From the NCBI GenBank assembly GCA_016722635.1, contig JADKIX010000010.1, positions 1-64,000 of the forward strand: DNA of 64,000 bases, given 5' to 3'. The translations under genes and the position numbers were made by a program. Positions within the stretch are counted from its first letter, which is position 1. Each line of letters opens with the position of its first letter. The notes below the pieces were generated by a model, which saw only the letters and a program-made list of their open reading frames with translations, made no database searches and was not told the origin of the DNA. Shown here one piece after another: positions 36,530 to 45,232 of this stretch. The DNA comes from Rhodospirillaceae bacterium (GTDB lineage Bacteria; Pseudomonadota; Alphaproteobacteria; JAEUKQ01).

Positions 36530-37168
36530 TTATCGGTTATCAGGATGACACGTGTGTGCTTGTTCTTGACCCAGCCAAAGATTGAGCATCCGTTGGGCCA
36601 GGGCTGCCCCTAAAGCGCCAGCAAGATGTTCTTTCCGCTCACTCCAATCAAGGCAGGGATAGGCGAATTGGCGTCGGTTTTTTCTTAACTCATCAAGATC
36701 AATGCCAAAAGATCGGAACCAGTATTCCCCTGGGGGGGTCACTGAAATTTTTTGACCTGACACACATAATTGGTTCTGGGTCATTAAAGCTTCCATCATT
36801 CCTAAGCCCAGTTTACCCGCCAGATAGTCATAACAAAACCGGGCTATTTGGATAGGGGGGATGGGTTTGGCATTTAAGTCTGTTACAGGCGGGACAGCCA
36901 TTCCCATCAGGGTTTCAATTAATTGCGCAACTTTGGGGGATGCTAGGCGAAAATACTTGTGCCTACCGTGAATGGTAACCGCAATTAATTGATCTTCTAA
37001 AAGCCTTCGTAAGTGGGAAGTTGCCGTACTAGGTTCTATCTGCACGCCGCAAGCAAGTTCTTTGGCGGTTAAAGCGCGCCCCTCCATTAAAAGGGTTAAC
37101 ATGCGGATGCGGGTTGGATCGCCTATTGTTCGCACCAGGCTATCCATATTAGGTTCAACATTCATCAT
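36530..37168 (-). CDS. ArsR-family winged-helix regulator
   Basis: The 212-residue protein has an N-terminal ArsR-type winged helix (RTIGDPTRIRMLTLLMEGRA; ACGVQIEPSTATSHLRRLLE; VTIHGRHKYFRLA at about residues 10-80) and a C-terminal part of about 120 residues rich in aromatic residues (CYDYLAGKLGLGMMEALM; CLDWSERKEHLAGALGAAL). This long form of ArsR is common next to oxidoreductase or antibiotic monooxygenase genes. It is divergent from the monooxygenase at 37247 and probably controls it. Confidence 0.9.
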   Translation of the reverse strand: MMNVEPNMDSLVRTIGDPTRIRMLTLLMEGRALTAKELACGVQIEPSTATSHLRRLLEDQLIAVTIHGRHKYFRLASPKVAQLIETLMGMAVPPVTDLNAKPIPPIQIARFCYDYLAGKLGLGMMEALMTQNQLCVSGQKISVTPPGEYWFRSFGIDLDELRKNRRQFAYPCLDWSERKEHLAGALGAALAQRMLNLWLGQEQAHTCHPDNR

Positions 37169-37178
37169 TCGATGTTAA

Positions 37179-37200
37179 CCAAACTGTTACGGTTATTTGG
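37179..37200. promoter_or_regulatory. Possible operator between ArsR regulator and monooxygenase
   Basis: Overlapping inverted repeats (AACC/GGTT and CCAAA/TTTGG) sit in the 78-base divergent gap. Position fits an ArsR-family operator, but the arms are short. Confidence 0.35.
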
Positions 37201-37246
37201 ATCGAATCGTCCGACCTAGAACTTTAACATAGGGGAATATGAAACA

Positions 37247-37594
37247 ATGATTGCCGTGATATTTGAAGTGTGGGTGAAGCCGGAATACCAACAAGGTTAT
37301 CTTGATATGGCGGCGGCTTTAAGAAAAGAACTTGACCGCATAGAAGGATTTATTTCCATTGAACGATTCCAAAGTTTTGTGGAAACAGGTAAAATTTTAT
37401 CCTTGTCTTTTTGGCGTGATGAAAAGGCTATCCAAGATTGGCGAACACTCGAAACCCACCGGGCTGCACAGTACCTTGGCCGGGCAAAATTTTTCAAGGA
37501 TTACCGGTTAAGGATTGCGGCTGTTGTCCGGGATTATGGAATGAACAACCGTGCACAAGCACCTTTGGATAGCCGACATATCCACCACGGATAG
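37247..37594 (+). CDS. Antibiotic biosynthesis monooxygenase (ABM) domain protein
   Basis: The 115-residue protein has the ABM ferredoxin-like fold pattern: VIFEVWVKPEYQQGYLDMAA, IEGFISIERFQSFVETGKIL, SLSFWRDEKAIQDWRTLETH and RAAQYLGRAKFFKDYRLRI. Such proteins are small cofactor-free monooxygenases or haem-degrading relatives. It is divergent from the ArsR-family gene. Confidence 0.88.
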   Translation: MIAVIFEVWVKPEYQQGYLDMAAALRKELDRIEGFISIERFQSFVETGKILSLSFWRDEKAIQDWRTLETHRAAQYLGRAKFFKDYRLRIAAVVRDYGMNNRAQAPLDSRHIHHG

Positions 37595-37714
37595 TTTATG
37601 GCTGGATTCTGCTAGTTTCATGGAAATTAAAATTCAGCAATTTTCAGACATCAAACACTCTGATCAGAAAGGAAAAAGCTGCCTATTCTTATGAAAACCG
37701 GTGGTACGAGCAGA

Positions 37715-38236
37715 CTATCTTTTGCCTGATACAGAAAACAGCAAGCGATCTCTGGAATATTGCAGCAAATCACGGGCCATTTGTTGGGAATCGGCGGGGA
37801 AAAAACCACTTATTTTTGCTCCGTCGAATTCCTTTAAGATCTTTTCTGCAATTTCCAATGCTCGTTGCCGTTGCTGTATAAGGGCCGAGGAAACATTCGC
37901 ATCGTAGAGAAGGCGATCCGTGCCTTGTAAAAACGCATTGAGTTCTGCCGGTGTTTTAAAATAATAATAATTCAGGTGATTGTCCAAACCAAAAGCTTTT
38001 ACATAGGCAGATGGAAGTGTTGGAACAACATTATGTACCCGGAAGCCATTGGAAAGATGCTTATCAGCGGATTCCCTTAAAATAAAATCTGGGCTGGGCT
38101 GGGCTGGTTCCTGTGTGGGGCCATCAGCCTTTGCTAAATTGCTGCTTGCGATAGCTACTAGAATCAAGGAAAAAGCAATCGAAGCAACCATGCCACGAGA
38201 CAAAAGCAATAAATAACTAGACATATGCTTAACCAT
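37715..38236 (-). CDS. Secreted hypothetical protein
   Basis: Start ATG 38236 is chosen because GGAAGG lies six bases upstream; the open frame continues to 38359. The 173-residue product has a signal peptide (hydrophobic ASIAFSLILVAIASSNLAKA) and a mature helical region of about 135 residues (YDANVSSALIQQRQRALEIA, EKILKEFDGAKISGFFPAD). No family is recognised. Probably periplasmic. Confidence 0.65.
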   Translation of the reverse strand: MVKHMSSYLLLLSRGMVASIAFSLILVAIASSNLAKADGPTQEPAQPSPDFILRESADKHLSNGFRVHNVVPTLPSAYVKAFGLDNHLNYYYFKTPAELNAFLQGTDRLLYDANVSSALIQQRQRALEIAEKILKEFDGAKISGFFPADSQQMARDLLQYSRDRLLFSVSGKR

Positions 38237-38620
38237 TAGAAACCTTCCATAAAGTTGCACAAAAACAGCAGCATCTATGTTGATAGTCTTCATGTAGGAT
38301 AATGTACCTGCATTTGCTGGAAAAAACAATACCCTTGAAACCACTAGATTAGGTAGCATTTACTAATGCCAGCAGCTGATCTTTAAATGTTTGGCCAGGA
38401 AATATTTGGCTAGTGGGTAAAGAAAAAGTTACGGGACAATCGAATGTTTTTTCCATAGCCAGATAAAATTTTTGGCGATTTTAGGCACAGTTTTAACCCT
38501 TCCTCATTATTTAGCCGTATCAAGGAGTGCATGAAAATTGAAAGGGGATTATATCACCTTGAGGTTATGCATGAAACGTGATAGGAAGGGGGGGATGATA
38601 TATTTGTGCTCGAAAGGAAA
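38237..38620. other. Intergenic stretch, nothing recognised
   Basis: This 384-base divergent gap separates the secreted hypothetical protein and the cysteine-rich lipoprotein. It contains no convincing gene. The only signal is the ribosome-binding site AAAGGAA directly before ATG 38621. Confidence 0.4.
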
Positions 38621-39049
38621 ATGATCTTGGGAAAAAGCGGTTTCTTGTCTTTTATAAATGGCGTCCTATTATTGCTTGTCGCTGGGTGTGGGCCGGTTTA
38701 TCAAACGACCTACGAATTAAGGCCTCCGGAAAATTATCAAGGGCGGGTTTGCTCCAACCAATGTTCCCAAACCCAACAATTCTGTCAACAAAACTGTTCA
38801 TCTCAAATCCAAATGTGTGAATATAACGAGAGATTGCGATCAGAAAATGAATATTATGGTTATGTAGAACAACAACGGGCTGCCAACAAAAAAGTTGTTC
38901 TGACGCCCGAAAGTTTTTATGATTCATTCCGTTGTTCAAGGTCAACCGAGACTTGCCAAGCGCAATGTGAATCCTCCTATCGTTCTTGCTTTGCCGGGTG
39001 TGGTGGAACCGTAATCCCTCATACCCAGTGTGTAGCGGATTGTGAGTAA
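38621..39049 (+). CDS. Lipoprotein with mirrored cysteine ladders
   Basis: Start ATG 38621 follows AAAGGAA; a GTG 15 bases upstream is also possible. The 142-residue product has a lipoprotein signal with lipobox VAGC (Cys23). The mature part holds twelve more Cys. Five are at 44, 48, 55, 59, 66 (spacings 4-7-4-7) and five at 105, 112, 116, 123, 127 (7-4-7-4), the exact mirror image, plus a CxxxC at 137/141. A charged linker of 38 residues lies between. This fits two antiparallel helices stapled by disulfides, like an alpha-helical hairpin. No known family is recognised; outer-membrane location is inferred. Confidence 0.75.
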   Translation: MILGKSGFLSFINGVLLLLVAGCGPVYQTTYELRPPENYQGRVCSNQCSQTQQFCQQNCSSQIQMCEYNERLRSENEYYGYVEQQRAANKKVVLTPESFYDSFRCSRSTETCQAQCESSYRSCFAGCGGTVIPHTQCVADCE

Positions 39050-39084
39050 AAATAAACGGGTATAAAACAAATGGCTTCTCTTCT

Positions 39085-39121
39085 AAGGCTGGGTTTTACC
39101 AAAAACCCGGCCTTGTTTTTT
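39085..39121 (+). terminator. Rho-independent terminator
   Basis: AAGGCTGGGTTT and AAACCCGGCCTT pair over 12 bases (one G-T pair) and are followed by GTTTTTTAT, shortly after the cysteine-rich lipoprotein gene. Confidence 0.88.
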
Positions 39122-39260
39122 ATGGGGAGTGGGGGTTAGCAATTATCTGCCAGATGGGCAGGAATTATGCAGGAAAATTCAACGCCTAAATAGATTTATC
39201 CCGATGCTAGCCGCGGGCGACTATCTAAAATACCAGAACTGAAAACTGAAAGGGGAAATA

Positions 39261-39608
39261 TTATTTTTTAGGGGCCGGTTTCGCAGGCCTTGCCGAGAAA
39301 TGCGTTTCAAACTTATTAGGGATTTTTTTGTATTCCTCAGCATCCAAAGGAGCAATGCCTTTTTTCGTTATATTAGGCCAGTTTGGGGCGTATTCGCGGT
39401 TTATATTTAGCCATTTTTCTGTTCCCGGCTCGGTGTCGGGCAAAATAGCTTCCGCAGGGCATTCTGGTTCACATACACCGCAATCAATACATTCATCGGG
39501 GTTAATCACTAGCATATTTTCCCCTTCGTAAAAGCAATCAACCGGACACACTTCCACGCAATCCATAAATTTGCAACGGATACAAGCTTCTGTCACAACA
39601 TACGCCAC
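39261..39608 (-). CDS. fdxA: Ferredoxin FdxA (7Fe/8Fe type)
   Basis: The start is GTG 39608, preceded by AGGGAGG five bases upstream; the open frame runs to 39650 but lacks such a site. The 115-residue electron carrier shows the FdxA pattern: Cys9, Cys12, Cys17 and Cys21 in CIRCKFMDCVEVCPVDC (a [3Fe-4S]-type ligand set with an extra Cys) and CIDCGVCEPECP for a [4Fe-4S] cluster, then a C-terminal extension. In relatives carD often follows; it is not seen here. Confidence 0.94.
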   Translation of the reverse strand: MAYVVTEACIRCKFMDCVEVCPVDCFYEGENMLVINPDECIDCGVCEPECPAEAILPDTEPGTEKWLNINREYAPNWPNITKKGIAPLDAEEYKKIPNKFETHFSARPAKPAPKK

Positions 39609-39680
39609 TGCAACCTCCCTATAACTGGCGTTTACGTAACGCTCAACCATTAGATAAAATTAATAGAAGTTCCAAAATGC

Positions 39681-39755
39681 TGGTGCCGTCAGACAGGATC
39701 GAACTGTCGACCTCACCCTTACCAAGGGTGTGCTCTACCACTGAGCTACGACGGC
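39681..39755 (-). tRNA. tRNA-Thr (anticodon GGT)
   Basis: A complete cloverleaf on the minus strand: acceptor GCCGTCG/TGACGGC, D arm GCTC...GAGC, anticodon loop TTGGTAA (GGT, reads ACC), T arm CAGTTCGATCCTG and encoded CCA; 75 bases. Confidence 0.97.
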
Positions 39756-39880
39756 AATATTTCTAAACCATGCCCATTTTTTTTGAAAACCGCAAGCATT
39801 AAGAAAAAGACTTTCCCATAATTTTAAAAAAAACAGACAAAAAACAATAAGGGCTTTATTCTTCATGCGATAGCAAAGCC

Positions 39881-40765
39881 TTATGAATTGGTTGACTGTT
39901 CTTCCGTCAGGGTTTCTGGTTGTTGTTCGGCCATACCCCCTAAGGAAACCAGATGTTTATGGACCAGTCCTATAAAGGCAGTCAGTAAATGCGTTAAAAA
40001 CCAAAATAACAAGGTTATCAATGGCAACATGACTAATACAATGCCAAGATAAAGGCTTGAATTTAGATTCCTAGAAAATAAATAGTTAATTGGTGTATCT
40101 AGGCCCACAAAAGCAACAATTAAAGGTTTTACCAAAAACCAAATGACATCTGACCCATAATCAGCCAGATAAATAAGGGGAATAAGTACCATCAAAAAGC
40201 TGATGATAAGCGATAATGTATGTCCTTTGGTATAAGCAAAAGATTCTTTAAAGGATAAACATTTCCCGTTCACGGCCAAATTTGTTAAAACCAGCCCAAA
40301 GCGCACGGCCAGAAAAATCAGAGGGAGAATAAGAAGGATGCGGACAATAGAAGCCCACACGGGCGAATAAATAACCAAGTTCGTAAATAAACCAGGCAAC
40401 AGGAAGGCTAGCATCACGCCCATCATCAAAAGGCCGTATTTTATGTTGGCGCCGTTGATGAACGAAACGAAAAAATTCCTTTCCGGAATTTCCCCATTGA
40501 CAATCCATTTTTGAAGGGCAATCAAAAACGGGGCGGCTACAAAAAAGCCCGTACCCAACCAAAGCCTGACCAAGATATCTGCCAAGACTAAATCGAAACT
40601 GGCATAAAAGATATTAAAAAAGATAAAACCTAAAATATAATAGCCCAACAAAGTAAAAAACGAATAAGCCAGTAAACGGGAGTGAGCAAATAAACTGCCC
40701 AGCCCCTTTGTATAAGTTTGTTGAACAGTTTGTAATACAGGCAATTGATTGGTCTGACCCAACAT
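39881..40765 (-). CDS. Multi-pass membrane protein, function unknown
   Basis: The 294-residue product has about six hydrophobic segments. A conserved-looking stretch, FGLVLTNLAVNGKCLSFKES followed by FAYTKGH, resembles the R-x-x-L-x-x-P-x-x-x-x-G-x-x-x-S-x-x-x-S-W-x-x-T-x-G pattern of several alphaproteobacterial membrane proteins of unknown role. No signal peptide; a hydrophilic Glu/Gln-rich C-terminus lies probably in the cytoplasm. It is a single gene between tRNA-Thr and a decayed fragment. Confidence 0.6.
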   Translation of the reverse strand: MLGQTNQLPVLQTVQQTYTKGLGSLFAHSRLLAYSFFTLLGYYILGFIFFNIFYASFDLVLADILVRLWLGTGFFVAAPFLIALQKWIVNGEIPERNFFVSFINGANIKYGLLMMGVMLAFLLPGLFTNLVIYSPVWASIVRILLILPLIFLAVRFGLVLTNLAVNGKCLSFKESFAYTKGHTLSLIISFLMVLIPLIYLADYGSDVIWFLVKPLIVAFVGLDTPINYLFSRNLNSSLYLGIVLVMLPLITLLFWFLTHLLTAFIGLVHKHLVSLGGMAEQQPETLTEEQSTNS

Positions 40766-40983
40766 GATATCATCCTATTCTATTATAAAGATCTTATCTT
40801 TTTAGGCTGTAGCAGTTTATTCAACCACCATGTCCTCATCATACTAAGTATCCATTACCCAGTATTTTATCAAACGTCAACCTATCATCATTGTTTTATT
40901 TGCAGGGCAATTTTTTCAGCAACACTTTTCCTGCTGATAAGCACTTATTTTCCAAGCCAGTCATGGATGGGCGGACAGTTAAA

Positions 40984-41184
40984 TTAGGTAATGCCAGCCT
41001 TTTCAAACGCCCGTCCTAGCCTTTTCATTAACGGGCGAATCTCTTCATCAGTCATCCTCGCATATCCGAATACAAACCCCGGTTGTTTGGGTTGTTGATA
41101 ATAATATTGATCTGAAGGTGTTAACGTCATTCCCTCTTTTTCAGAGATTATCACCCGATCGTTGATTCCAACTTTATTGATCAA
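40984..41184 (-). pseudogene. C-terminal fragment of a MocR/aminotransferase-like protein
   Basis: Only the last about 66 codons remain. YYYQQPKQPGFVFGYARMTD followed by EEIRPLMKRLGRAFEKAG matches the end of fold-type I aminotransferase domains as found in MocR/PdxR GntR-family regulators. No upstream part of the gene exists, as the indolepyruvate oxidoreductase gene ends only 89 bases away. It is a remnant. Confidence 0.6.
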
Positions 41185-41272
41185 GAAATGTCAAATTTTT
41201 TGGAGTCAAGGCAATAACTTTTTTGCTACTCTCCAAATGACTTTGTTGTAAAGAACATGAGTTCCGCCGATT

Positions 41273-44200
41273 TTAAGCAGCGATCTTGCTCATTTTAGGT
41301 TTTTCTTGAAAAGCAACCCACAATTCTTGGCGACGCTGATCGGCTATTTTCAAATGTTTTTCCTTGATATGGCCATATCCCCGTATCTGTTCAGGGATTG
41401 ACGCCAGTTCAACCGCAAGTGAAAGGTTGTCTGAATGTAGTTTTGCGAGTATTTGCAAGACCAATTGCTGGTATTCGCGCACTAAACGACGCTCCACCTG
41501 GCGTTCATGGGTATAGCCGAAAATATCCAAAGGTGTGCCGCGCAAAAAGCGGAATTTTGCTAATAAATTGAACGCTTTCATCATCCATGGGCCAAAAGCG
41601 CTTTTTTTCAAAAAACCTGTTTCTGGGTCACGACGAGCAAAAAGCGGCGGTGCTAGATTAAACTCAATTTTGTAAGAACCTTCAAACTGGCTGGCTATCG
41701 AACGCTTGAAATCGCCATTGGTATAAAGCCTAGCCACCTCATATTCATCTTTATAGGCCATCAGCTTAAAATAATATTTTGCAACAGCGGCTGTTAAAGC
41801 AAATGAACCAGATATTTGCGCTGTTTCCACTTTTTTCACTTGGTCAACCAGCTTCAGGTATTTTTGGGCATAAGCGGCGTTTTGATAAGATGTTAAAAAA
41901 TCTGTCCGCTTCTTGATCATCTCATCTAATGAGGGTGAAGATGATGAGGTTTTATCTAAGTCCCGTTTTTGGGGTTGATGATCTGGCATAAATTTTTCGA
42001 GATTGATGGCGGCTTCCCGGCCAATTCGCAAAGCTTTGAGGTTTTCTTCAATCCCCACCTCGTTTAACATGATCGCTTTCTCAATGGCTTCAACAGATAA
42101 GGGGATAAGGCCTTTTTGCAAGGCATAGCCAACCATGAGCAAATTGGTGGCGATGGAATCACCAACCAATTGCAAGGCCAATTTGGTTGCGTCAAAAAAC
42201 TTTGTTGCTTCAGCGCCAATGACATCTTCAATGGCCTTTTCCAGGGTTTTTTCCGGGAATACCATGTCCGGTTTCCTGGTAAATTCGCCGGTCATGGTTG
42301 CATGGGTGTTAATAATGGCTTGGCTGAACCTAGGCTTTAGTTTCATTAAAGCACCATGGCTGGCAGCCACCACTATATCACATCCCAGTAAAAGATTAGC
42401 AGAACCGGTGGCAATCCTTGCCGAATAAATATCTTCCGGCTTACCCGCAATCTGAATATGGCTGAAAACCGCCCCGCCCTTTTGCGATAAACCCGTCATA
42501 TCTAAAACGGAACAGCCTTTCCCTTCCAAATGAGCGGCCATCCCAAGCAACGCGCCGATCGTGACAACCCCGGTGCCACCAACGCCGGTGACTAGGATAT
42601 TATAGGGTTGCGTCAAGTCTGGTAGGGCGGGGGTAGGCAAAATGGTGGGGGTTAAGGTGATTTTAGCAATCTCAGGTTTTTTTAACTGGCCGCCCTTGAT
42701 GGTGACAAAGCTTGGGCAGAAACCTTTGACACAGGAATAATCTTTATTGCAGGTCGATTGATCAATGGCCCGTTTCCGGCCGAATTCGGTTTCTACCGGG
42801 ACAATGGATAAGCAGTTGGATTGCACGCCGCAATCGCCGCAACCTTCACAAACCGCTTCATTAATGACTAATCTTTTGGGGGGATCAACCATCAGTCCCC
42901 GTTTGCGCCGCCGCCTTTTTTCAGCCGCACAAGTTTGGTCATAGACAATAACGGTGGTGCCAAGAATTTTTTGGAATTCTTTTTGGATTTTATCCAAATC
43001 ATCGCGGTGATGCACCGTGACATCGGTCGTGACTAAGCCTGAGGTTGGGTATTTCTCAGGTTCATCGCTGGCAATGGCGATGCGTTTCACGCCTTCTGCC
43101 TGCAATTGCTTAACCAAGGATAATACATCTAACTGCCCGTCAACCGGCTGGCCACCGGTCATGGCCACTGCATCATTATAAAGGATTTTAAAAGTAATAT
43201 TAACATTGGCCGCCAATGTCGCCCGGATTGCTAATAAACCGGAATGGAAGTAAGTCCCATCGCCCAAATTTTGAAAGATGTGTTCCGTTTTACAAAAAGG
43301 GGCTTGGCCAATCCAGGTTGTTCCTTCGCCGCCCATTTGGGTAAAAGTGTCGTTGCCCCGATCCATCCACAAGGCCATAATATGACAGCCGATGCCGCCG
43401 TAAGCTCTGCTTCCCTCCGGCACTTTCGTGGAGGTATTATGGGGGCAGCCCGAACAAAAATAAGGCAAGCGTTTCATAGCGGGCTGATATTTAGACAGGC
43501 TTTCGGTTTTCTGCTTCAGCATCAGGAGGCGATTTGTGATCATCTCATTACTGTAAAACGGCTTCAGGCGTGCCGCAATCACTTGGCTGATCTGATCGGC
43601 GTTTAATTCATTGGTAGGGGGTAACAGCCACCGGTTCTGTTCATCTGTTTTCCCATAAATCCTGGGACGATGGTCTGCGGGGACATGATACAAATATTCT
43701 TTTAGTTGGTTTTCCAGAAGCGGCCGTTTTTCCTCAACCACCAGGATTTCTTCAAACCCTTTTGCAAAACGCAATGCGCCCTCATTTTCTAAGGGCCAGG
43801 TCATAGTCACTTTATAAAGGCCAATGCCAATATTGGCGGCTAATTTTTCATCAATTCCCAAATCTTTAAAAGCTTGCCGGACGTCCAGGTAAGATTTGCC
43901 GCAAGTCATGATTCCTAAACGTTTTTTCTGCGGCAACCAAATGGTTTGATCGAGATTATTGGCCCGGGCATACGCCATAGCGGCCGGTAATTTATAGCGG
44001 TGCAGTAATTCTTCCTGATACAGCGCGCTAGCGGTTACAAGGGGGGAATCTGGGCTGCGGATATTAACGCCTTCCGGCGGCAAAATCATATCGGTTGGGG
44101 TCTTGATCACCACGCGGTGGGGGTCGACATAGACAGATGCGGAACAATCCACCGTTTCCGCAATGGTTTTAAACGCAACCCAACAGCCGGAATAGCGTGA

Positions 44201-44767
44201 TAACGCCCATCCATGGATACCTAAATCTAAAAATTCCTGTACACTGGAGGGGTTGAAAATCGGGATCCCTAAATCCACAAAGGTCAATTCAGACTGATTG
44301 GCGGTGGTTGAGGATTTGCTGCCATGGTCATCACCTGCCAGAAGCAACACTCCCCCATGTTTTGAACTGCCTGCTAAATGGCCATGACGCAGGGCATCAC
44401 AAGAGCGGTCGATGCCTGGGCCTTTCGAATACCACATGGCAAAAGCGCCATCATATTTGTGATCCCCAAATAATTGGGTTTGTTGGCTGCCCCAAACAGC
44501 GGTTGCCGCCAAATCTTCATTAATCCCAGGTTGAAAATAAATATGATGGGATTTTAAAAACTTACGCGCCCGCCACAAAGCCAGGTCAACACCTCCTAAG
44601 GGTGATCCCCGATAACCGCTGACAAAACAACCGGTGTTTAACCCCGCCTTTTCATCACGCCTGCGTTGCATCATAGGTAAACGAACCAAAGCTTGGGTGC
44701 CCGTTAAATATACCCGGCCGGTTTCTAAAGAATATTTATCATCCAGTAAAACTTTTGCCAATGCCAT
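41273..44767 (-). CDS. Indolepyruvate ferredoxin oxidoreductase family protein
   Basis: The 1164-residue single-chain enzyme oxidatively decarboxylates aryl-pyruvates (from aromatic amino acids) to aryl-acetyl-CoA with ferredoxin. Domains: N-terminal pyruvate-ferredoxin-like region (TGTQALVRLPMMQRR; FVSGYRGSPLGGVDLALWRA), thiamine-diphosphate domain (YFCSGCPHNTSTKVPEGSRA; ILYNDAVAMTGGQPVDG), a Cys-rich insert (CEGCGDCGVQSNCLSIVPVE, then CNKDYSCVKGFCP) for Fe-S clusters, and a C-terminal gamma domain (GVGGTGVVTIGALLGMAAHL). FdxA is a natural electron partner 1.6 kb downstream. The 3.5 kb frame is intact. Confidence 0.93.
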   Translation of the reverse strand: MALAKVLLDDKYSLETGRVYLTGTQALVRLPMMQRRRDEKAGLNTGCFVSGYRGSPLGGVDLALWRARKFLKSHHIYFQPGINEDLAATAVWGSQQTQLFGDHKYDGAFAMWYSKGPGIDRSCDALRHGHLAGSSKHGGVLLLAGDDHGSKSSTTANQSELTFVDLGIPIFNPSSVQEFLDLGIHGWALSRYSGCWVAFKTIAETVDCSASVYVDPHRVVIKTPTDMILPPEGVNIRSPDSPLVTASALYQEELLHRYKLPAAMAYARANNLDQTIWLPQKKRLGIMTCGKSYLDVRQAFKDLGIDEKLAANIGIGLYKVTMTWPLENEGALRFAKGFEEILVVEEKRPLLENQLKEYLYHVPADHRPRIYGKTDEQNRWLLPPTNELNADQISQVIAARLKPFYSNEMITNRLLMLKQKTESLSKYQPAMKRLPYFCSGCPHNTSTKVPEGSRAYGGIGCHIMALWMDRGNDTFTQMGGEGTTWIGQAPFCKTEHIFQNLGDGTYFHSGLLAIRATLAANVNITFKILYNDAVAMTGGQPVDGQLDVLSLVKQLQAEGVKRIAIASDEPEKYPTSGLVTTDVTVHHRDDLDKIQKEFQKILGTTVIVYDQTCAAEKRRRRKRGLMVDPPKRLVINEAVCEGCGDCGVQSNCLSIVPVETEFGRKRAIDQSTCNKDYSCVKGFCPSFVTIKGGQLKKPEIAKITLTPTILPTPALPDLTQPYNILVTGVGGTGVVTIGALLGMAAHLEGKGCSVLDMTGLSQKGGAVFSHIQIAGKPEDIYSARIATGSANLLLGCDIVVAASHGALMKLKPRFSQAIINTHATMTGEFTRKPDMVFPEKTLEKAIEDVIGAEATKFFDATKLALQLVGDSIATNLLMVGYALQKGLIPLSVEAIEKAIMLNEVGIEENLKALRIGREAAINLEKFMPDHQPQKRDLDKTSSSSPSLDEMIKKRTDFLTSYQNAAYAQKYLKLVDQVKKVETAQISGSFALTAAVAKYYFKLMAYKDEYEVARLYTNGDFKRSIASQFEGSYKIEFNLAPPLFARRDPETGFLKKSAFGPWMMKAFNLLAKFRFLRGTPLDIFGYTHERQVERRLVREYQQLVLQILAKLHSDNLSLAVELASIPEQIRGYGHIKEKHLKIADQRRQELWVAFQEKPKMSKIAA

Positions 44768-44926
44768 GGCCTATGCCTTTCAAGTGGGTCTAACCCGATT
44801 TTATTCTTGCCGACCATATCTCAAACAAATATTTTTGGCAAATGATCATCTTTTGGCTGCTCAAAATATCATTATTATCGACAGGTGCAAATAAATATTT
44901 TAACACATGCCCACGCTGCCAATTGT

Positions 44927-45232
44927 TCAATATTGGGGCGGCAAGCCAGGGTTGGCGGTCAGTTCTTTATATAATTTTTTTGCGTCAACGGCAGGGCCGC
45001 GTCTGACGGCAATCGCTACAATTTCTAAAACACAAATTCGGTCATGCCAAGCAAATGTTAACACATCGCCAATTTGGACAAAAGCGCCGCCTTTTTGCAC
45101 CGCATGCCCATTAATCCTGATCCGGGTTTCTGTACAAAAAAGGGTGGCAGCACTACGGGTCTTTAAGAATCTGGCACACCATAACCATTTATCAAGCCTA
45201 GTTTTGGGAAGTGGTTGGGAGGTTTTATTCAT
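44927..45232 (-). CDS. S4-domain RNA-binding protein (Hsp15-like)
   Basis: The 101-residue protein has an S4 RNA-binding domain: RLDKWLWCARFLKTRSAATL, RINGHAVQKGGAFVQIGDVL and FAWHDRICVLEIVAIAVRRG. It is like heat-shock protein Hsp15, which recycles stalled 50S subunits. Its ATG overlaps the helicase stop by four bases (ATGA), so translation is coupled. This helicase-S4 pair is common in Rhodospirillales and relatives. Confidence 0.92.
   Translation of the reverse strand: MNKTSQPLPKTRLDKWLWCARFLKTRSAATLFCTETRIRINGHAVQKGGAFVQIGDVLTFAWHDRICVLEIVAIAVRRGPAVDAKKLYKELTANPGLPPQY

Noticed and set aside
43244..43606. 120-codon plus-strand open frame inside the indolepyruvate oxidoreductase gene
   Set aside because: It lies wholly antisense to a well-conserved coding region and has no motif or ribosome-binding site.
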